Assembly: GCA_011525805.1 (NCBI GenBank)
Contig: WYBR01000098.1
Coordinates: 1-64,000, forward strand
Length of the DNA stretch: 64,000 nucleotides
Direction: 5' to 3'
Origin: Vicinamibacteraceae bacterium
Lineage (GTDB): Bacteria; Planctomycetota; Phycisphaerae; Phycisphaerales; UBA5793
How positions within the stretch are numbered: position 1 is the stretch's first letter; every line of letters starts with the position of its first letter. Made by a program: the position numbers and the translations under genes. Below the pieces are notes generated by a model. It was not told the origin of the DNA. It searched no databases and was given only the letters and a program-made list of their open reading frames with translations. This document shows positions 19,017 through 30,377 of the stretch, in pieces.

Positions 19017-19359
19017 GGCCTGTGAACCCTTCCGGTGGTGTTGGAGCAAGGAGGCGCGGCGTGGAGCGGGAATCATATGTGTCCACGCCGAGTGAGACGA
19101 TCGTCAAGCGGTACTGCCCACAACGCTGAGCGTTGCGGCAACTGGGCCGATCGTCTCGCCGATCGCGGGAGAGTACCTGAATCTGGCGGTGGCGAAGGGG
19201 GCGGTTCCAAGGCCTTGCGCGGGCCTCTGCTATGATTCGGCCGGCTGAGGGGCCGTGATCGGTCGGTGCCCTTGGCCGCTGGTTTCTTTCCTCACAGGAA
19301 TCCTCGCGCCCATGCCGCCGACCATCGCCTCGTCCCGCCCCTTCTCCGTTGAACCTCCC
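19017..19359. other. Divergent spacer between the M28 peptidase and gcvP
   Basis: Holds the peptidase ribosome-binding site at its left end and a -10-like TATGAT at 19231-19236 reading toward gcvP. No glycine-riboswitch core could be recognised. Alternative in-frame gcvP starts (GTG 19255, ATG 19312) lie in its right part, so it may partly be coding. Confidence 0.45.
19231..19236 (+). promoter_or_regulatory. -10-like box TATGAT upstream of gcvP
   Basis: TATGAT matches five of six positions of the sigma-70 -10 consensus and is the best such box before gcvP. No good -35 at 16-18 nt. It lies 18 nt before GTG 19255 and 123 nt before the chosen ATG. Confidence 0.35.
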
Positions 19360-22311
<2,952 letters not shown>

Positions 22312-22333
22312 ACGTGCTTCGCGCCGGGCGTCG

Positions 22334-22437
22334 GGTGGCATGGCCTGGCGCTTCGCCTGGCTATGCCAAGCAGGCAAGGACGTTCGATCGCGTTTGCCGA
22401 GAGGGCATAGCGACGCGAAGCGCGACGCCATGCCACC
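22334..22437. repeat. Inverted pair of REP-like palindromes (BIME type)
   Basis: Two ~34-nt imperfect palindromes in opposite orientation (22334-22367 and 22404-22437) around a 36-nt spacer. Each begins or ends with GGTGGCAT/ATGCCACC and has a GCGCTTCGC-like apex. The right-hand unit plus part of the spacer is the same sequence as the three 63-bp units at 23121-23307, and a diverged pair occurs at 63573-63676. They flank a RAYT transposase gene, the known association of REP elements. Confidence 0.85.
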
Positions 22438-22478
22438 CCGGATAGACCTGGAAGGCGAGTCATGCGGCTATGCTGATC

Positions 22479-22484
22479 TATCAT
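22479..22484 (+). promoter_or_regulatory. TATCAT box before the RAYT gene
   Basis: The hexamer ends 5 nt before ATG 22490, which has no Shine-Dalgarno site; consistent with a leaderless transcript. Confidence 0.4.
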
Positions 22485-22489
22485 GAACC

Positions 22490-23074
22490 ATGAACGAGCG
22501 GTCTCGCCGAACTGTCCATCGCCGCCGCCTCCGCCGCATCAACGTGCCCGGCACCGCTCGATATCTGACCTACTCGTGCTTTCAGAATCGCCCCCTTCTT
22601 CGCGCTTCGCGCACCTGTGCATGGCTCGCCAATGCCATCAACGGTGCGAGAGAGAAGTATGGGTTCCGAGTGTGGGCGTACGTGTTCATGCCCACGCACG
22701 TGCATCTGCTCCTGCGGCCTGACGACAATTCGCCGGACGTCGGGCCGATCCTTGGATCGACCAAACTCTCCGTGGCGAGGCGGGCAATCCGCTGGGTGAA
22801 GGTCAACGCACCGCACTCGCTCGGTCCCTTCGTTGATCGGTCGCCTTCGGGCAAGGTAACGCACCGCTTCTGGCAGCGCGGCGCGGGTTATGACCGGAGT
22901 CTCATCACGCCCGCCCACATCTGGGAGGCAATCGACTACATCCATTACAACCCGGTTGCAGAGGGATTGTGCGATTTTCCGCATGTGTGGTACTGGTCAA
23001 GTGCCGCCTTTCATCGCGACGGCACGCCCGGCCCCGTGGCATTGGATCTTACAGAGCTTCCGGCAAGACACTGA
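22490..23074 (+). CDS. REP-associated tyrosine transposase (RAYT, Y1/HUH type)
   Basis: A 194-aa single-strand DNA transposase-like nuclease of the IS200/IS605-related RAYT group. The HUH metal motif is in VFMPTHVHLLL (His-Val-His), and the family tail YIHYNPVAEGLC contains the candidate catalytic tyrosines. RAYTs are domesticated, usually single-copy, and are thought to mobilise the REP palindromes around them; here REP-like repeats lie on both sides (22334-22437 and 23121-23307). No left or right IS ends or target duplications were recognised. Complete and apparently intact. Confidence 0.9.
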   Translation: MNERSRRTVHRRRLRRINVPGTARYLTYSCFQNRPLLRASRTCAWLANAINGAREKYGFRVWAYVFMPTHVHLLLRPDDNSPDVGPILGSTKLSVARRAIRWVKVNAPHSLGPFVDRSPSGKVTHRFWQRGAGYDRSLITPAHIWEAIDYIHYNPVAEGLCDFPHVWYWSSAAFHRDGTPGPVALDLTELPARH

Positions 23075-23120
23075 CCTGCGAGTGGATCTCAGCCGATTCG
23101 CCTTATCATGCCGTGCGGGC

Positions 23121-23307
23121 AGGGACGTTCGATCGCGTTTGCCGAGAGGGCATAGCGACGCGAAGCGCGACGCCATGCCACCCAGGGACGTTCGATCGCG
23201 TTTGCCGAGAGGGCATAGCGACGCGAAGCGCGACGCCATGCCACCCAGGGACGTTCGATCGCGCTTGCAAACTCGGCATAGCGGCGCGAGGCGCGACGCC
23301 ATGCCAC
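23121..23307. repeat. Three tandem 63-bp REP-containing units
   Basis: Units start at 23121, 23184 and 23247, all beginning AGGGACGTTCGATCGCG. The first two are identical or nearly so; the third is diverged and a little shorter. Each carries a ~31-nt imperfect palindrome running from GGCATAGCG to CGCCATGCC. A fourth copy lies at about 22378-22438. The tandem run sits between the RAYT stop and the convergent rplS stop. Confidence 0.92.
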
Positions 23308-23319
23308 ACGCTCCCGCGC

Positions 23320-23736
23320 TCACTCCGCCGCCGCGACTGCTTCGCCGTTGACGGCGTTTTCACCTTCGACGAGGCGTTGCAAACCGCGGCGCTGGTCGCG
23401 GAGGCGGCGGCTCTTGCCGACGCGGTCGCGGAGGAAGTACAACTTCGACCGGCGCGCGTCGCCGCGCCGGACCAGTTCGATCTTGGCGATGCGCGGCGAG
23501 TGGATCGGCACGACGATCTCCACGCCTTCGTTGGAGACGATGCGGCGGACGGTGATCGTCTCGTTGATCCCGCTGCCCTTGCGGGCGATGAGCACGCCCT
23601 GGTAGACCTGGATGCGCTCCTTCTCGCCCTCGATGATGCGGCGGTGCACGTCGATCGTGTCGCCGATGGTGATATCGGGAAGATCGGACTTGAGTTGCTT
23701 TCCGATGACGTCGGCGAGGAGTTGCTGCTGGTTCAT
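23320..23736 (-). CDS. rplS: Ribosomal protein bL19
   Basis: A 138-aa large-subunit protein at the 30S/50S interface. Family text: DVHRRIIEGEKERIQVYQGVLIA-type core, ITVRRIVSNEGVE, PIHSPRIAKIELVRRGDARRSKLYFLRD. A ~20-residue acidic C-terminal extension is present. Start ATG 23736 is preceded by AGAAGGA; a longer frame to 23823 lacks support. Third gene of an rpsP-trmD-rplS set; the usual rimM is absent. Confidence 0.97.
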   Translation of the reverse strand: MNQQQLLADVIGKQLKSDLPDITIGDTIDVHRRIIEGEKERIQVYQGVLIARKGSGINETITVRRIVSNEGVEIVVPIHSPRIAKIELVRRGDARRSKLYFLRDRVGKSRRLRDQRRGLQRLVEGENAVNGEAVAAAE

Positions 23737-23831
23737 GGCGTGTCCTTCTGAGGAAGAAGTGAAGACGCAAGCGTTGCCGCGGGTCATGGAGCAATCGTGC
23801 GCCGCTGATTCCTTGTTCAGCACCGGACGGT

Positions 23832-24545
23832 TCAGGCGTCCGGGGGGTCGTTCCTTTCAAGCAGGTCCGGCCGCCGTTCGGCCGTCCGCGTTCGTCTCTG
23901 TTCCATCCGCCATCGATCCACCTCGCCGTGATCGCCGCTGAGGAGGATGTCGGGGACGCTGCGGCCGCGCCACTCGCGCGGCCTGGTGTACTGCGGGCAG
24001 TCGAGCAGCCTCCGCCCGCCAGCGCTCACCGAGAAACTGTCCTGCTCGGCCGACTGATCGTGCCCGAGCGCGCCGGGAAGGAGCCGCACGACGACGTCGA
24101 TGAGCACCATCGCCGGCAGTTCCCCGCCGCTGAGGACGTAGTCGCCGATGCTCAGTTCCATCGGCTCGAGTTCTTCGATCACCCGTTCGTCGATGCCTTC
24201 GTAATGGCCAGCGATGAGCAGGAGCCTCTCCCGCTGGGCCAGGTCGGCCACGATGGCCTGCGTGAGGGTCCGGCCCTGCGGGGTGAGGAGGATCCGCGTC
24301 GCCGGCCTCGGGTCGAGCGCCTCGGCGGCGAGGACCGCATCCCACACCGGCTGGCACATCATCACCATGCCCGGGCCGCCTCCGAAGGGGCGATCGTCTA
24401 CTTTGCTGTGTTTGTTCTCCGTGTAGTCTCGAATGTTGACGAGGTTGAATTCGACGAGGCCTGCCGCCTGAGCCCGACCCGCGATCGACGCGCCGAGCAC
24501 CGGGGGGAACATCTCCGGAAAGAGGGTCAGCACATCAATGCGCAT
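23832..24545 (-). CDS. trmD: tRNA (guanine37-N1)-methyltransferase
   Basis: A 237-aa SPOUT methyltransferase that makes m1G37 in tRNAs reading CNN and some other codons, preventing +1 frameshifts. N-terminus [13 protein letters not shown]; the trefoil-knot SAM site is in [14 protein letters not shown] and [16 protein letters not shown]; the C-terminal helical domain ([12 protein letters not shown]) is present. 47 nt downstream of rpsP and 95 nt upstream of rplS, same strand. Confidence 0.97.
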   Translation of the reverse strand: MRIDVLTLFPEMFPPVLGASIAGRAQAAGLVEFNLVNIRDYTENKHSKVDDRPFGGGPGMVMMCQPVWDAVLAAEALDPRPATRILLTPQGRTLTQAIVADLAQRERLLLIAGHYEGIDERVIEELEPMELSIGDYVLSGGELPAMVLIDVVVRLLPGALGHDQSAEQDSFSVSAGGRRLLDCPQYTRPREWRGRSVPDILLSGDHGEVDRWRMEQRRTRTAERRPDLLERNDPPDA

Positions 24546-24592
24546 CGCTCACCGCCCCTTGCCGGGCGAGCGCCCGGGCCGAGGGCCGGGCT

Positions 24593-24883
24593 TCACTGTC
24601 CCGCCGGCGCCGCCGGGGTGAACTTCTGCCCCGGCGTGGGATCCACGCCGATGCGCTTGAGCAGCCCCGCCACCGTCTCGCTGGGCTGGGCGCCGACGCT
24701 GAGCCAGTAGCGAATGCGGTCGGCATCGAAGTTGATCTGCCGGGCCTCGTCGCTGAGGGTCGGATCGAACCAGCCGAGTTCCTCGATGACGCGGCCGTTG
24801 CGCGGCGATCGGGAATCCATGGCGTTGAGGCGATAGCGAGGCGTGTGGCGGCGCCCGAAACGCTTGAGACGCAGACGAACCAT
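24593..24883 (-). CDS. rpsP: Ribosomal protein bS16
   Basis: A 96-aa small-subunit assembly protein starting MVRLRLKRFGRRHTPRYR, with ELGWFDP and RIRYWLSVGAQPSETV typical of S16. First gene of the rpsP-trmD-rplS operon, driven by the promoter at 25016-25043. Confidence 0.97.
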   Translation of the reverse strand: MVRLRLKRFGRRHTPRYRLNAMDSRSPRNGRVIEELGWFDPTLSDEARQINFDADRIRYWLSVGAQPSETVAGLLKRIGVDPTPGQKFTPAAPAGQ

Positions 24884-25015
24884 GTACGGGTGCTCCGAGA
24901 AGTGCCAAGGCCCGGTTCCCGAAACCGCTTCGGGCGCCCGCCGGGACCGGCGCCAGAGCGGGCGGCGGCGTGGGGCGGATCATGAGGGCCGATTTCACCG
25001 AGTTGACGGACGCAA

Positions 25016-25043
25016 AGTGTAGGCCGCCGCCTCGGCGTTTCAA
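25016..25043 (-). promoter_or_regulatory. Sigma-70 promoter of rpsP-trmD-rplS
   Basis: On the minus strand TTGAAA (25038-25043) and TACACT (25016-25021) are separated by 16 nt, close to consensus and about 130 nt upstream of rpsP. The strongest classical promoter in the window; the long leader leaves room for ribosomal-protein regulation. Confidence 0.7.
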
Positions 25044-25098
25044 GGGGTGGACGGCCTGCCGAACCCTGGAGCAGTTTCACATCAAGCATGGCGGGTGC

Positions 25099-25134
25099 CA
25101 CTGCACGCTCGCTGCTCTGGGCGAGAGTGCAGTG
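25099..25134. repeat. 14-bp stem-loop
   Basis: CACTGCACGCTCGC (25099-25112) and GCGAGAGTGCAGTG (25121-25134) pair with one mismatch around an 8-nt loop. It is upstream of the rpsP promoter, so not its attenuator. It could be a dispersed palindromic repeat or a terminator for the preceding gene, but has no T-run. Confidence 0.6.
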
Positions 25135-25348
25135 CGAGGGGCAGGGGAGGACGACTGCGCTTGCACGCTCGCATCGATCTCCGCCCGGAGCGGCGGCGAT
25201 CGATGCCACGCCGCGGCGATACGCTTGACGCGGAATCGCTCTCGCGTACCCCCCAGAAACGCAAGCGGGCCGCGGCGCGCGCCGCGACCCGCCGTTGATC
25301 AAGGTTGTCGAGGCGCTCCGTCGAAGCCGGCGGCTACGCCCGGAGGCG

Positions 25349-25537
25349 TCAGTTCCGCAGCAGCGTCCAGGGAGAGGCCTTGGAGGAGGAATCCGAAGCC
25401 AGTTCGCCGCCCTTCATCCAGAGCGAGGCGAGGAGGACGACGAGGGCGAACACGCCGGCAAGCGCGAGGACGGTGTAGACGTCGAGGTTTCCGCCTCCGG
25501 AAACGCGGCGCGGGGCTGAACCTTTGAACTGGGACAT
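25349..25537 (-). CDS. Small single-pass membrane protein
   Basis: 62 aa: a basic N-terminus (MSQFKGSAPRR), one membrane helix (about residues 22-42, TVLALAGVFALVVLLASLW), and a short Ser/Lys tail. GGAGAT upstream of ATG 25537 supports the start. It follows the coiled-coil membrane protein by 51 nt and may be its partner. No known family recognised. Confidence 0.6.
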   Translation of the reverse strand: MSQFKGSAPRRVSGGGNLDVYTVLALAGVFALVVLLASLWMKGGELASDSSSKASPWTLLRN

Positions 25538-25588
25538 GGTCGATCTCCGCAAGGCGCCCCGCGACGAGGGCGCGGAATGGTTCGGGAA

Positions 25589-26443
25589 TCAGAGGCGGGA
25601 AAGCAGTCCGCCGCGCACCTCGTCGTTGATCTGCACCTGGCCCTGCTCGAGTTCGACGTAGCCGACGGCGCGGTTGAGTTCAACCTTGGTGATGATGAGG
25701 TTGCCGAGGAAGTTGCCGCCGCGCGCGATAAGGAACTTCATGTTCTCGGAGACGCCGTCGCGGCTGCCCAGGTTGACCTCAACGTAGCGGTTGCCGTCGG
25801 CGCCTTGCGCGACGCTCATGACGCGGCCGCTGACGAGAGGCGAAGGGATGGGCGGTCCGGCCTCGGCGCCGGCCTGGCTCGGGGCGGCGCCGCCGCCGGC
25901 CAGTTGCTCGCGCAGTTCCTGCATCTGTTCCTGGAGGGTGCGCTGGGCGGCGAGGGAGACGTCAAGGCGGCTGAGCGTGTCGCGCAACTGATCCTCGAGT
26001 TCGATGGCGCGGGCCATGAGTTGCAGCGACTCATCGCGCCGGCGCGTGATCTCCTCGCCCTGCGTCTTGATGATGTTGGCGTTGGTCTCGGCCGCGGCGG
26101 TGAGGCGGTTGATCTGCGCCTCGATCGCGTCCTTCTCCTGCTGAAGGGTGGCGGCGCGGGAGCGCAGGTCGGCGACCTGCGTGGTCTTGGAGGCGAGTTC
26201 CTCGCGCAGGTCGGTGATGATCTTGTTGAGGGCCGACTCCGACTGCGCCTTGGCGATGTTGGCGAGGTCAAGGTCGCGGCTGGCGAGTTTGGCGGAGTTC
26301 TCGGCCGCGATGCGCAGGCCGTTCTCCTTCTGGTACCGCGCCTTCCACGTGTCGTTGTTCATGACCAGCGGGACCGCCAGGGCCATGACGAAGACCGAAA
26401 GCAGGGCCCAGAGCACGATGAAAACCTTGGTGAGGGTGTGCAA
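25589..26443 (-). CDS. Membrane-anchored coiled-coil protein
   Basis: About 284 aa. One N-terminal membrane anchor (FIVLWALLSVFVMALAVPLV), a long coiled coil (about 35-175) rich in Ala, Glu, Asn and Leu, then a ~95-residue C-terminal beta-rich domain containing YVEVNLGSRDGV and FLIARGGNFLG, like the MreC-type or cell-shape accessory barrels. TTG 26443 is the likely start: GGAGGA lies 7 nt upstream and the anchor begins at once; longer frames reach 26581. Function unknown; a role in envelope organisation is possible. Confidence 0.7.
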   Translation of the reverse strand: MHTLTKVFIVLWALLSVFVMALAVPLVMNNDTWKARYQKENGLRIAAENSAKLASRDLDLANIAKAQSESALNKIITDLREELASKTTQVADLRSRAATLQQEKDAIEAQINRLTAAAETNANIIKTQGEEITRRRDESLQLMARAIELEDQLRDTLSRLDVSLAAQRTLQEQMQELREQLAGGGAAPSQAGAEAGPPIPSPLVSGRVMSVAQGADGNRYVEVNLGSRDGVSENMKFLIARGGNFLGNLIITKVELNRAVGYVELEQGQVQINDEVRGGLLSRL

Positions 26444-26641
26444 CGATCGATCCTCCACACAGCGCTGGTGTTTGGCCGACCCGGCCCCTTCCCCGTGGCG
26501 GGGTCGTCGCGGGCCGACTGGCGTTTCCGTCGAAACTTCCCTTCGCCGGGGTGTCGAGCCCGATCGCTCGCTTTCCGGCATCCGTCCCCGAAGCCGCCCG
26601 GGCCGTCCGATTCATCCCGGCGGATTCGGTAACGCTAATCA

Positions 26642-27766
26642 TCACTCCAAGTCAACCGGTGTCAACCGGGTCCCGTCTCTTTCCGTTTCGGCGTCCTCCT
26701 CGCCCAGGGCGACGGTCAGTCGGAGGATCGCGGCCGCGGCGGGAAGCCGGATCTCCGGTTCGGGGCTGGAATCAAAGGCCCGGGCCAGGTGCGGCAGGGC
26801 CTGCGGCGCGGGGTACTGGCCCAGCGCGTAGACCGCCTGACTCTGGATGGCCAGGAAGGTCGGATTGGTCCGATCCCGATAGGTTGGGCCGAGGTATTCG
26901 AGCACCAGGTCGATCGACTGGGGGTCGCCGAGTTGGGCGAGCGAGGCGAGGGCGGCAAGGCGAACCTCGGCGCTGTGGCGGTACTGCCTCCACATGGCGA
27001 CGATGTTGCGCAGGTCGCCGATCGTCCGCGTCGCGCCGAGCCGGCCGAGCATCGAGGCCGCCAGCGCCATCACTTCGCCATGCTCCGGGCGGCGGGAGTA
27101 CAACTCGGCGCGGATGCGGGCGACGGCGTAGGGGTCGCCGAGTTTCGCCATCGCTTCGGCGATCTGCAACTGCACGAGGCGCTGCTGCTGGACCGAGAGG
27201 CGCGGCGAGCGGAACTCGATCGTCTCGCGGAGCAGCGGCAGCGCGCTCACGTCGCCGATCTCGCCCAGCACGAGCGCCGCGTTCCCCGCCGCCTGCGGAT
27301 CTTCGCCGTGGAGCATCTCCGCCAGCAGCCCGAGATTCACGTCCACGGCGTTGCGCTTGAGCGCGAACGCGGCGGCGGCGCGGACCGAGGGAGACTCGTC
27401 GCTGAGCAACGCGTGCGCCAGCGGCGCCGAAGCGGAATACTGGTGCAGGCCGATGGCGAAGGCGGAGACGAAGCGCACCGCGAGGTTCGGATCCTCCAGC
27501 CCTTCGCGGGCTGCCTGCTCGCCCGCCCGCGGATCGGCCTGAAGCGCCTCGATCGCGTTGGCGCGATAGAGCGCGTACGGGTCCTTGCGCATGGTCTCGA
27601 GGTATTCGACGGCATCGCGGCGCAGTTCGCGCTGCTCCTGAACGTCGTCGGCGAGCACGGCGTAACCCGGTGGAAGGGTCGGCGCGGAACTGACCGCGGG
27701 CCCGCATCCGACCGCGCCGCCCAACCAGATTGCCGCCAGAACCGCCGCCGACTTGATGCGCATCAT
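26642..27766 (-). CDS. HEAT-repeat lipoprotein
   Basis: A 374-aa exported protein with a lipobox-like GGAVGC in the leader, then about eight HEAT-like helical repeats (for example NAIEALQADPRAGEQAAREGL and LAALASLAQLGDPQSIDLVL), a scaffold for protein binding. The start ATG 27766 overlaps the stop of lnt as ATGA, so the two are translationally coupled; GAGGTG lies just upstream. Lipidation by the co-transcribed Lnt is a natural but unproven link. Confidence 0.8.
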   Translation of the reverse strand: MMRIKSAAVLAAIWLGGAVGCGPAVSSAPTLPPGYAVLADDVQEQRELRRDAVEYLETMRKDPYALYRANAIEALQADPRAGEQAAREGLEDPNLAVRFVSAFAIGLHQYSASAPLAHALLSDESPSVRAAAAFALKRNAVDVNLGLLAEMLHGEDPQAAGNAALVLGEIGDVSALPLLRETIEFRSPRLSVQQQRLVQLQIAEAMAKLGDPYAVARIRAELYSRRPEHGEVMALAASMLGRLGATRTIGDLRNIVAMWRQYRHSAEVRLAALASLAQLGDPQSIDLVLEYLGPTYRDRTNPTFLAIQSQAVYALGQYPAPQALPHLARAFDSSPEPEIRLPAAAAILRLTVALGEEDAETERDGTRLTPVDLE

Positions 27767-29556
27767 GCCACCTCTTCGGATTTGCCGCGCCTGGAGATCC
27801 ATGCCGCAGGCGCCAGCAGCGCCACGAGCGCCAGGCACGCCCAACCAAAGGCGTCGCCGAGGCGCGCGTAGAGCGTCGAACCGGGACGCAGCGTCACATC
27901 GGCGATCATAAGCCCCTCATCGTTGGCCGCCGCGCGCCCCGGGGGAACATTGGGGCCGTATTCAATCAATCTGCCTGCCGAGTCGATCGCGGCGCTGATG
28001 CCGGTGTTGGCGGCGCGGACCATGGGCACGCGGTTCTCGATGCAGCGGAACCGGCCGACCTGAAGGTGCTGCTCGCGCCCCCCCGCGCGCGAGCCGAACC
28101 AGCCGTCGTTGGTCAGGTTGATGAGCAGGTCAGCCTTTCGACCGCCTCGCGGCTGGACGAGCGCCCGGCAGACGTAGGGCATGGTCGACTCGAAGCAGAT
28201 CGGCGTGCCGACGAGAAGCGCCGCCGGCTCACCGCCAGGCAGCGGAATCTCGAGTCGCGTGAAACCGGCTCCGGCGTCGAGGTCGAAACTCATCCCCCGC
28301 GCGCCGAGGTTGAGCAGCCACTGCTGAACGCCGGGCCAGCGGTGCGCGATCGGGATCACCTCGCCGAAGGGCGTGCGGTGGACCTTGTCGTAGCGGCGCT
28401 CGTCGAGCGTGCCGTCGGCGCGGAAGACGAGCGCGGAGTTGTAGCGGGCGTTCCACTTCCAGCGGGCCGACTTCTTCGGCGAGCCGTCCGCGTTCGTGTT
28501 CGTCTCCTCGACGTACTGCAACTGATCCGCGGCCGAGCCGCCGACGAGCAGCGGCGTGTGGAGTTCGCTCGCCACTTGCGCGAGCGCATCGTGGAAGTAG
28601 CGGACGCTTCGCAGGTCGCGGCCGGTTTCGCGCTCGATGCGGAGCGTGTCGCGCAGGGCTTCGATGTTGAGGGCCACGCCAGGCACCATCGTCTCGGGCC
28701 AGACGATGAGATCGGGCCGGGGCCGATCCGCCGCGGCAAGGAGTGTCGAAGCGGTCAGTTCCACGAAGTGGGCGAAGTCGGCGAACTGCTGCTCAACCGT
28801 CCACGCCTGCTTGTTGCTCTGGGGCAGATTGGTCTGCACCGCCGCGACACGCACCGAGGCAGCGCCGCCGGCGGCAAGACCATCCGCCTCGCGCACCCGC
28901 CACAGACCGTACCCCGCGACGAACGTCTGAACCAGCAGAAAGACAGCGAGCGAAACGCGGATCGAGAGCGCGCAGCGGCCGTGTCGAAACAGCGGCAGCG
29001 TGAGCAGGTCGCAGACCACTCCCGCAAACGTCGCCGCGGCGAAACTGACGAAGTACGTGCCGAAGAGGTCCGCCGACTGGCAGAGCACCGGCTGGGCAAT
29101 GAGCGGATGCGCGAGCAGGAACCAGGGATAACCGCTCAGGAAGATCGGCGAGCCGCGGAGCATCTCCGTCGCCGTCCACAGCAGCGGAACGAAAAGGACG
29201 TTGGTCAGGCCCGGAACCACCGGCCGCCCGCCGCGCGGCCGCAGGCTCGCCAGCAGCCAGACGAACAGGGCCGGAAAGAACCCCTGCGCCAGGGCGAGGA
29301 GGACATAGCCCGGACCCGTCACGTCGATCATCCACCGCTGCATCCAGAGCCACGAGAGCGTCGAGGCGGCCCACACGGCCAAGACGGCGCGGGGGCGGCT
29401 CGTCGTCCGCAACGCCAGCAGCGCCGCCGGCACGAGCGCCGCGTACGCGAGCGGCCAGAGGTTGTAGGGCGGAAAGGCCAGCATGAAGCAGGCGGCATGG
29501 AGCACCGCGGCCGTGAAGGCGCCAATCCAGGATGTCCGCCTCGCTTCGTGACTCAA
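27763..29556 (-). CDS. lnt: Apolipoprotein N-acyltransferase
   Basis: Inner-membrane enzyme adding the third acyl chain to lipoproteins. About 597 aa: N-terminal hydrophobic segments (FPPYNLWPLAYAALVPAALL), then the nitrilase-type periplasmic domain with the catalytic triad Glu in VWPETMVPG, Lys in YDKVHRTPFGE and Cys in TPICFES. The start appears to be TTG 29556 with no Shine-Dalgarno site but a GATAAT box 8 nt upstream. Longer than typical Lnt (about 510 aa), with extra loops around residues 330-360. Confidence 0.95.
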   Translation of the reverse strand: MSHEARRTSWIGAFTAAVLHAACFMLAFPPYNLWPLAYAALVPAALLALRTTSRPRAVLAVWAASTLSWLWMQRWMIDVTGPGYVLLALAQGFFPALFVWLLASLRPRGGRPVVPGLTNVLFVPLLWTATEMLRGSPIFLSGYPWFLLAHPLIAQPVLCQSADLFGTYFVSFAAATFAGVVCDLLTLPLFRHGRCALSIRVSLAVFLLVQTFVAGYGLWRVREADGLAAGGAASVRVAAVQTNLPQSNKQAWTVEQQFADFAHFVELTASTLLAAADRPRPDLIVWPETMVPGVALNIEALRDTLRIERETGRDLRSVRYFHDALAQVASELHTPLLVGGSAADQLQYVEETNTNADGSPKKSARWKWNARYNSALVFRADGTLDERRYDKVHRTPFGEVIPIAHRWPGVQQWLLNLGARGMSFDLDAGAGFTRLEIPLPGGEPAALLVGTPICFESTMPYVCRALVQPRGGRKADLLINLTNDGWFGSRAGGREQHLQVGRFRCIENRVPMVRAANTGISAAIDSAGRLIEYGPNVPPGRAAANDEGLMIADVTLRPGSTLYARLGDAFGWACLALVALLAPAAWISRRGKSEEVA

Positions 29557-29564
29557 GACGGAGC

Positions 29565-29570
29565 ATTATC
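29565..29570 (-). promoter_or_regulatory. GATAAT box before lnt
   Basis: Five of six match to TATAAT on the minus strand, 8 nt before TTG 29556; the arrangement suggests a leaderless or near-leaderless transcript. Confidence 0.35.
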
Positions 29571-29642
29571 GCCGCGTGAGGCGGCCGCGGCGTCGGCCCT
29601 GATCCCTGGGCCCCTTCCGGGGACAAACCCCGCGATCGGGTC

Positions 29643-29648
29643 CATAAT
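29643..29648 (+). promoter_or_regulatory. CATAAT box before the 198-aa gene
   Basis: Five of six match to TATAAT, 5 nt before ATG 29654, with no Shine-Dalgarno site between; possible leaderless start. Confidence 0.35.
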
Positions 29649-29653
29649 TAGGC

Positions 29654-30250
29654 ATGTCCACGGATTCACGGATCGATCTCCTGGCGCAGGAGGCCGCCCG
29701 GCTGGTGCATTCCGGCAAGGTCGAGTCGATTGACGACGCCATCCGCCGCGCCGTCGAGGAGACGGGATGGGTCGAGGTGCCGCGGCCGAGCAAGGGGCTG
29801 GTGCGCCGGCACGTGCAGGGCCTATCGATGCAGGAGATCGGGGCCGAGGCGTACCGCCGCCGCATCGTCAACGTCTGGGAGACGGCCGAGCGGGTCATGA
29901 ACGCCCTGGACGACTGCGACCCGCACCTGCTCGGGCGAGCGGCGCGCGGGCACATCGACGCGGGCGTCACGCTCTACATCCGCGTCTTCACCAGCCAGCG
30001 CATCGGGATGCTCGCCCAGCGCCTCGTGGATGCGGGCTTTCCCGAGCCGGAGTTCAGCACGGCCGACAGCCCGCGCTTTGGCCGCTTCGACCGCCTCGAA
30101 CTGAGCGAGAAGGGGCTGCCCATCGTCGTCACGCGCTGCGCACCGCACCAGCGCGAACTGGCGGAGGTCGATCTCTTCACGGGCCGGCCGATCGAATCCA
30201 TCGACCTACACGCGCTGCGCCGGCAGATCGAATCGAGCGAGGCGATGTAG
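29654..30250 (+). CDS. Conserved-looking cytosolic protein, function unknown
   Basis: 198 aa, no signal peptide or membrane segment. The N-terminal half is helical and basic (VRRHVQGLSMQEIG, helix-turn-helix-like in tone but not a clear match); the C-terminal half alternates strands and helices (LDDCDPHLLGRAARGHIDAG, LPIVVTRCAPHQRELAEVDL). Normal codon use. Divergent from lnt. I do not recognise the family. Confidence 0.6.
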   Translation: MSTDSRIDLLAQEAARLVHSGKVESIDDAIRRAVEETGWVEVPRPSKGLVRRHVQGLSMQEIGAEAYRRRIVNVWETAERVMNALDDCDPHLLGRAARGHIDAGVTLYIRVFTSQRIGMLAQRLVDAGFPEPEFSTADSPRFGRFDRLELSEKGLPIVVTRCAPHQRELAEVDLFTGRPIESIDLHALRRQIESSEAM

Positions 30251-30377
30251 CGCGGCGCTGACGGGTCGAAGAAGCGCCCTCAGCGCCGCGGCGGCTCGCG
30301 GGCGGGGCGGCCTTGCTCGCCGTCGAGGCGCGGCAATGATTGCGGCGGAACTCAACGGCGGCGGCAAGGAGCGCGCG

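Larger units (their letters stand above)
24884..25348. other. Leader and promoter region of rpsP
   Basis: 465 nt without a gene. It holds the rpsP promoter (25016-25043, minus strand), a ~130-nt leader, and a strong hairpin (25099-25134) just upstream of the promoter. Nothing else is evident. Confidence 0.6.

Noticed and set aside
17040-19025. 661-aa open frame opposite the M28 peptidase
   Set aside because: Antisense shadow of a well-supported zinc peptidase; composition is Ala/Arg/Glu/Gly only.
23121-23307. Possible CRISPR array
   Set aside because: The units are 63-bp direct tandem repeats without unique spacers and contain REP palindromes; no cas genes nearby.
28066-29733. 555-aa open frame opposite lnt
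   Set aside because: Antisense to Lnt with the catalytic Glu, Lys and Cys; the opposite frame is Arg/Ala/Gln-rich.
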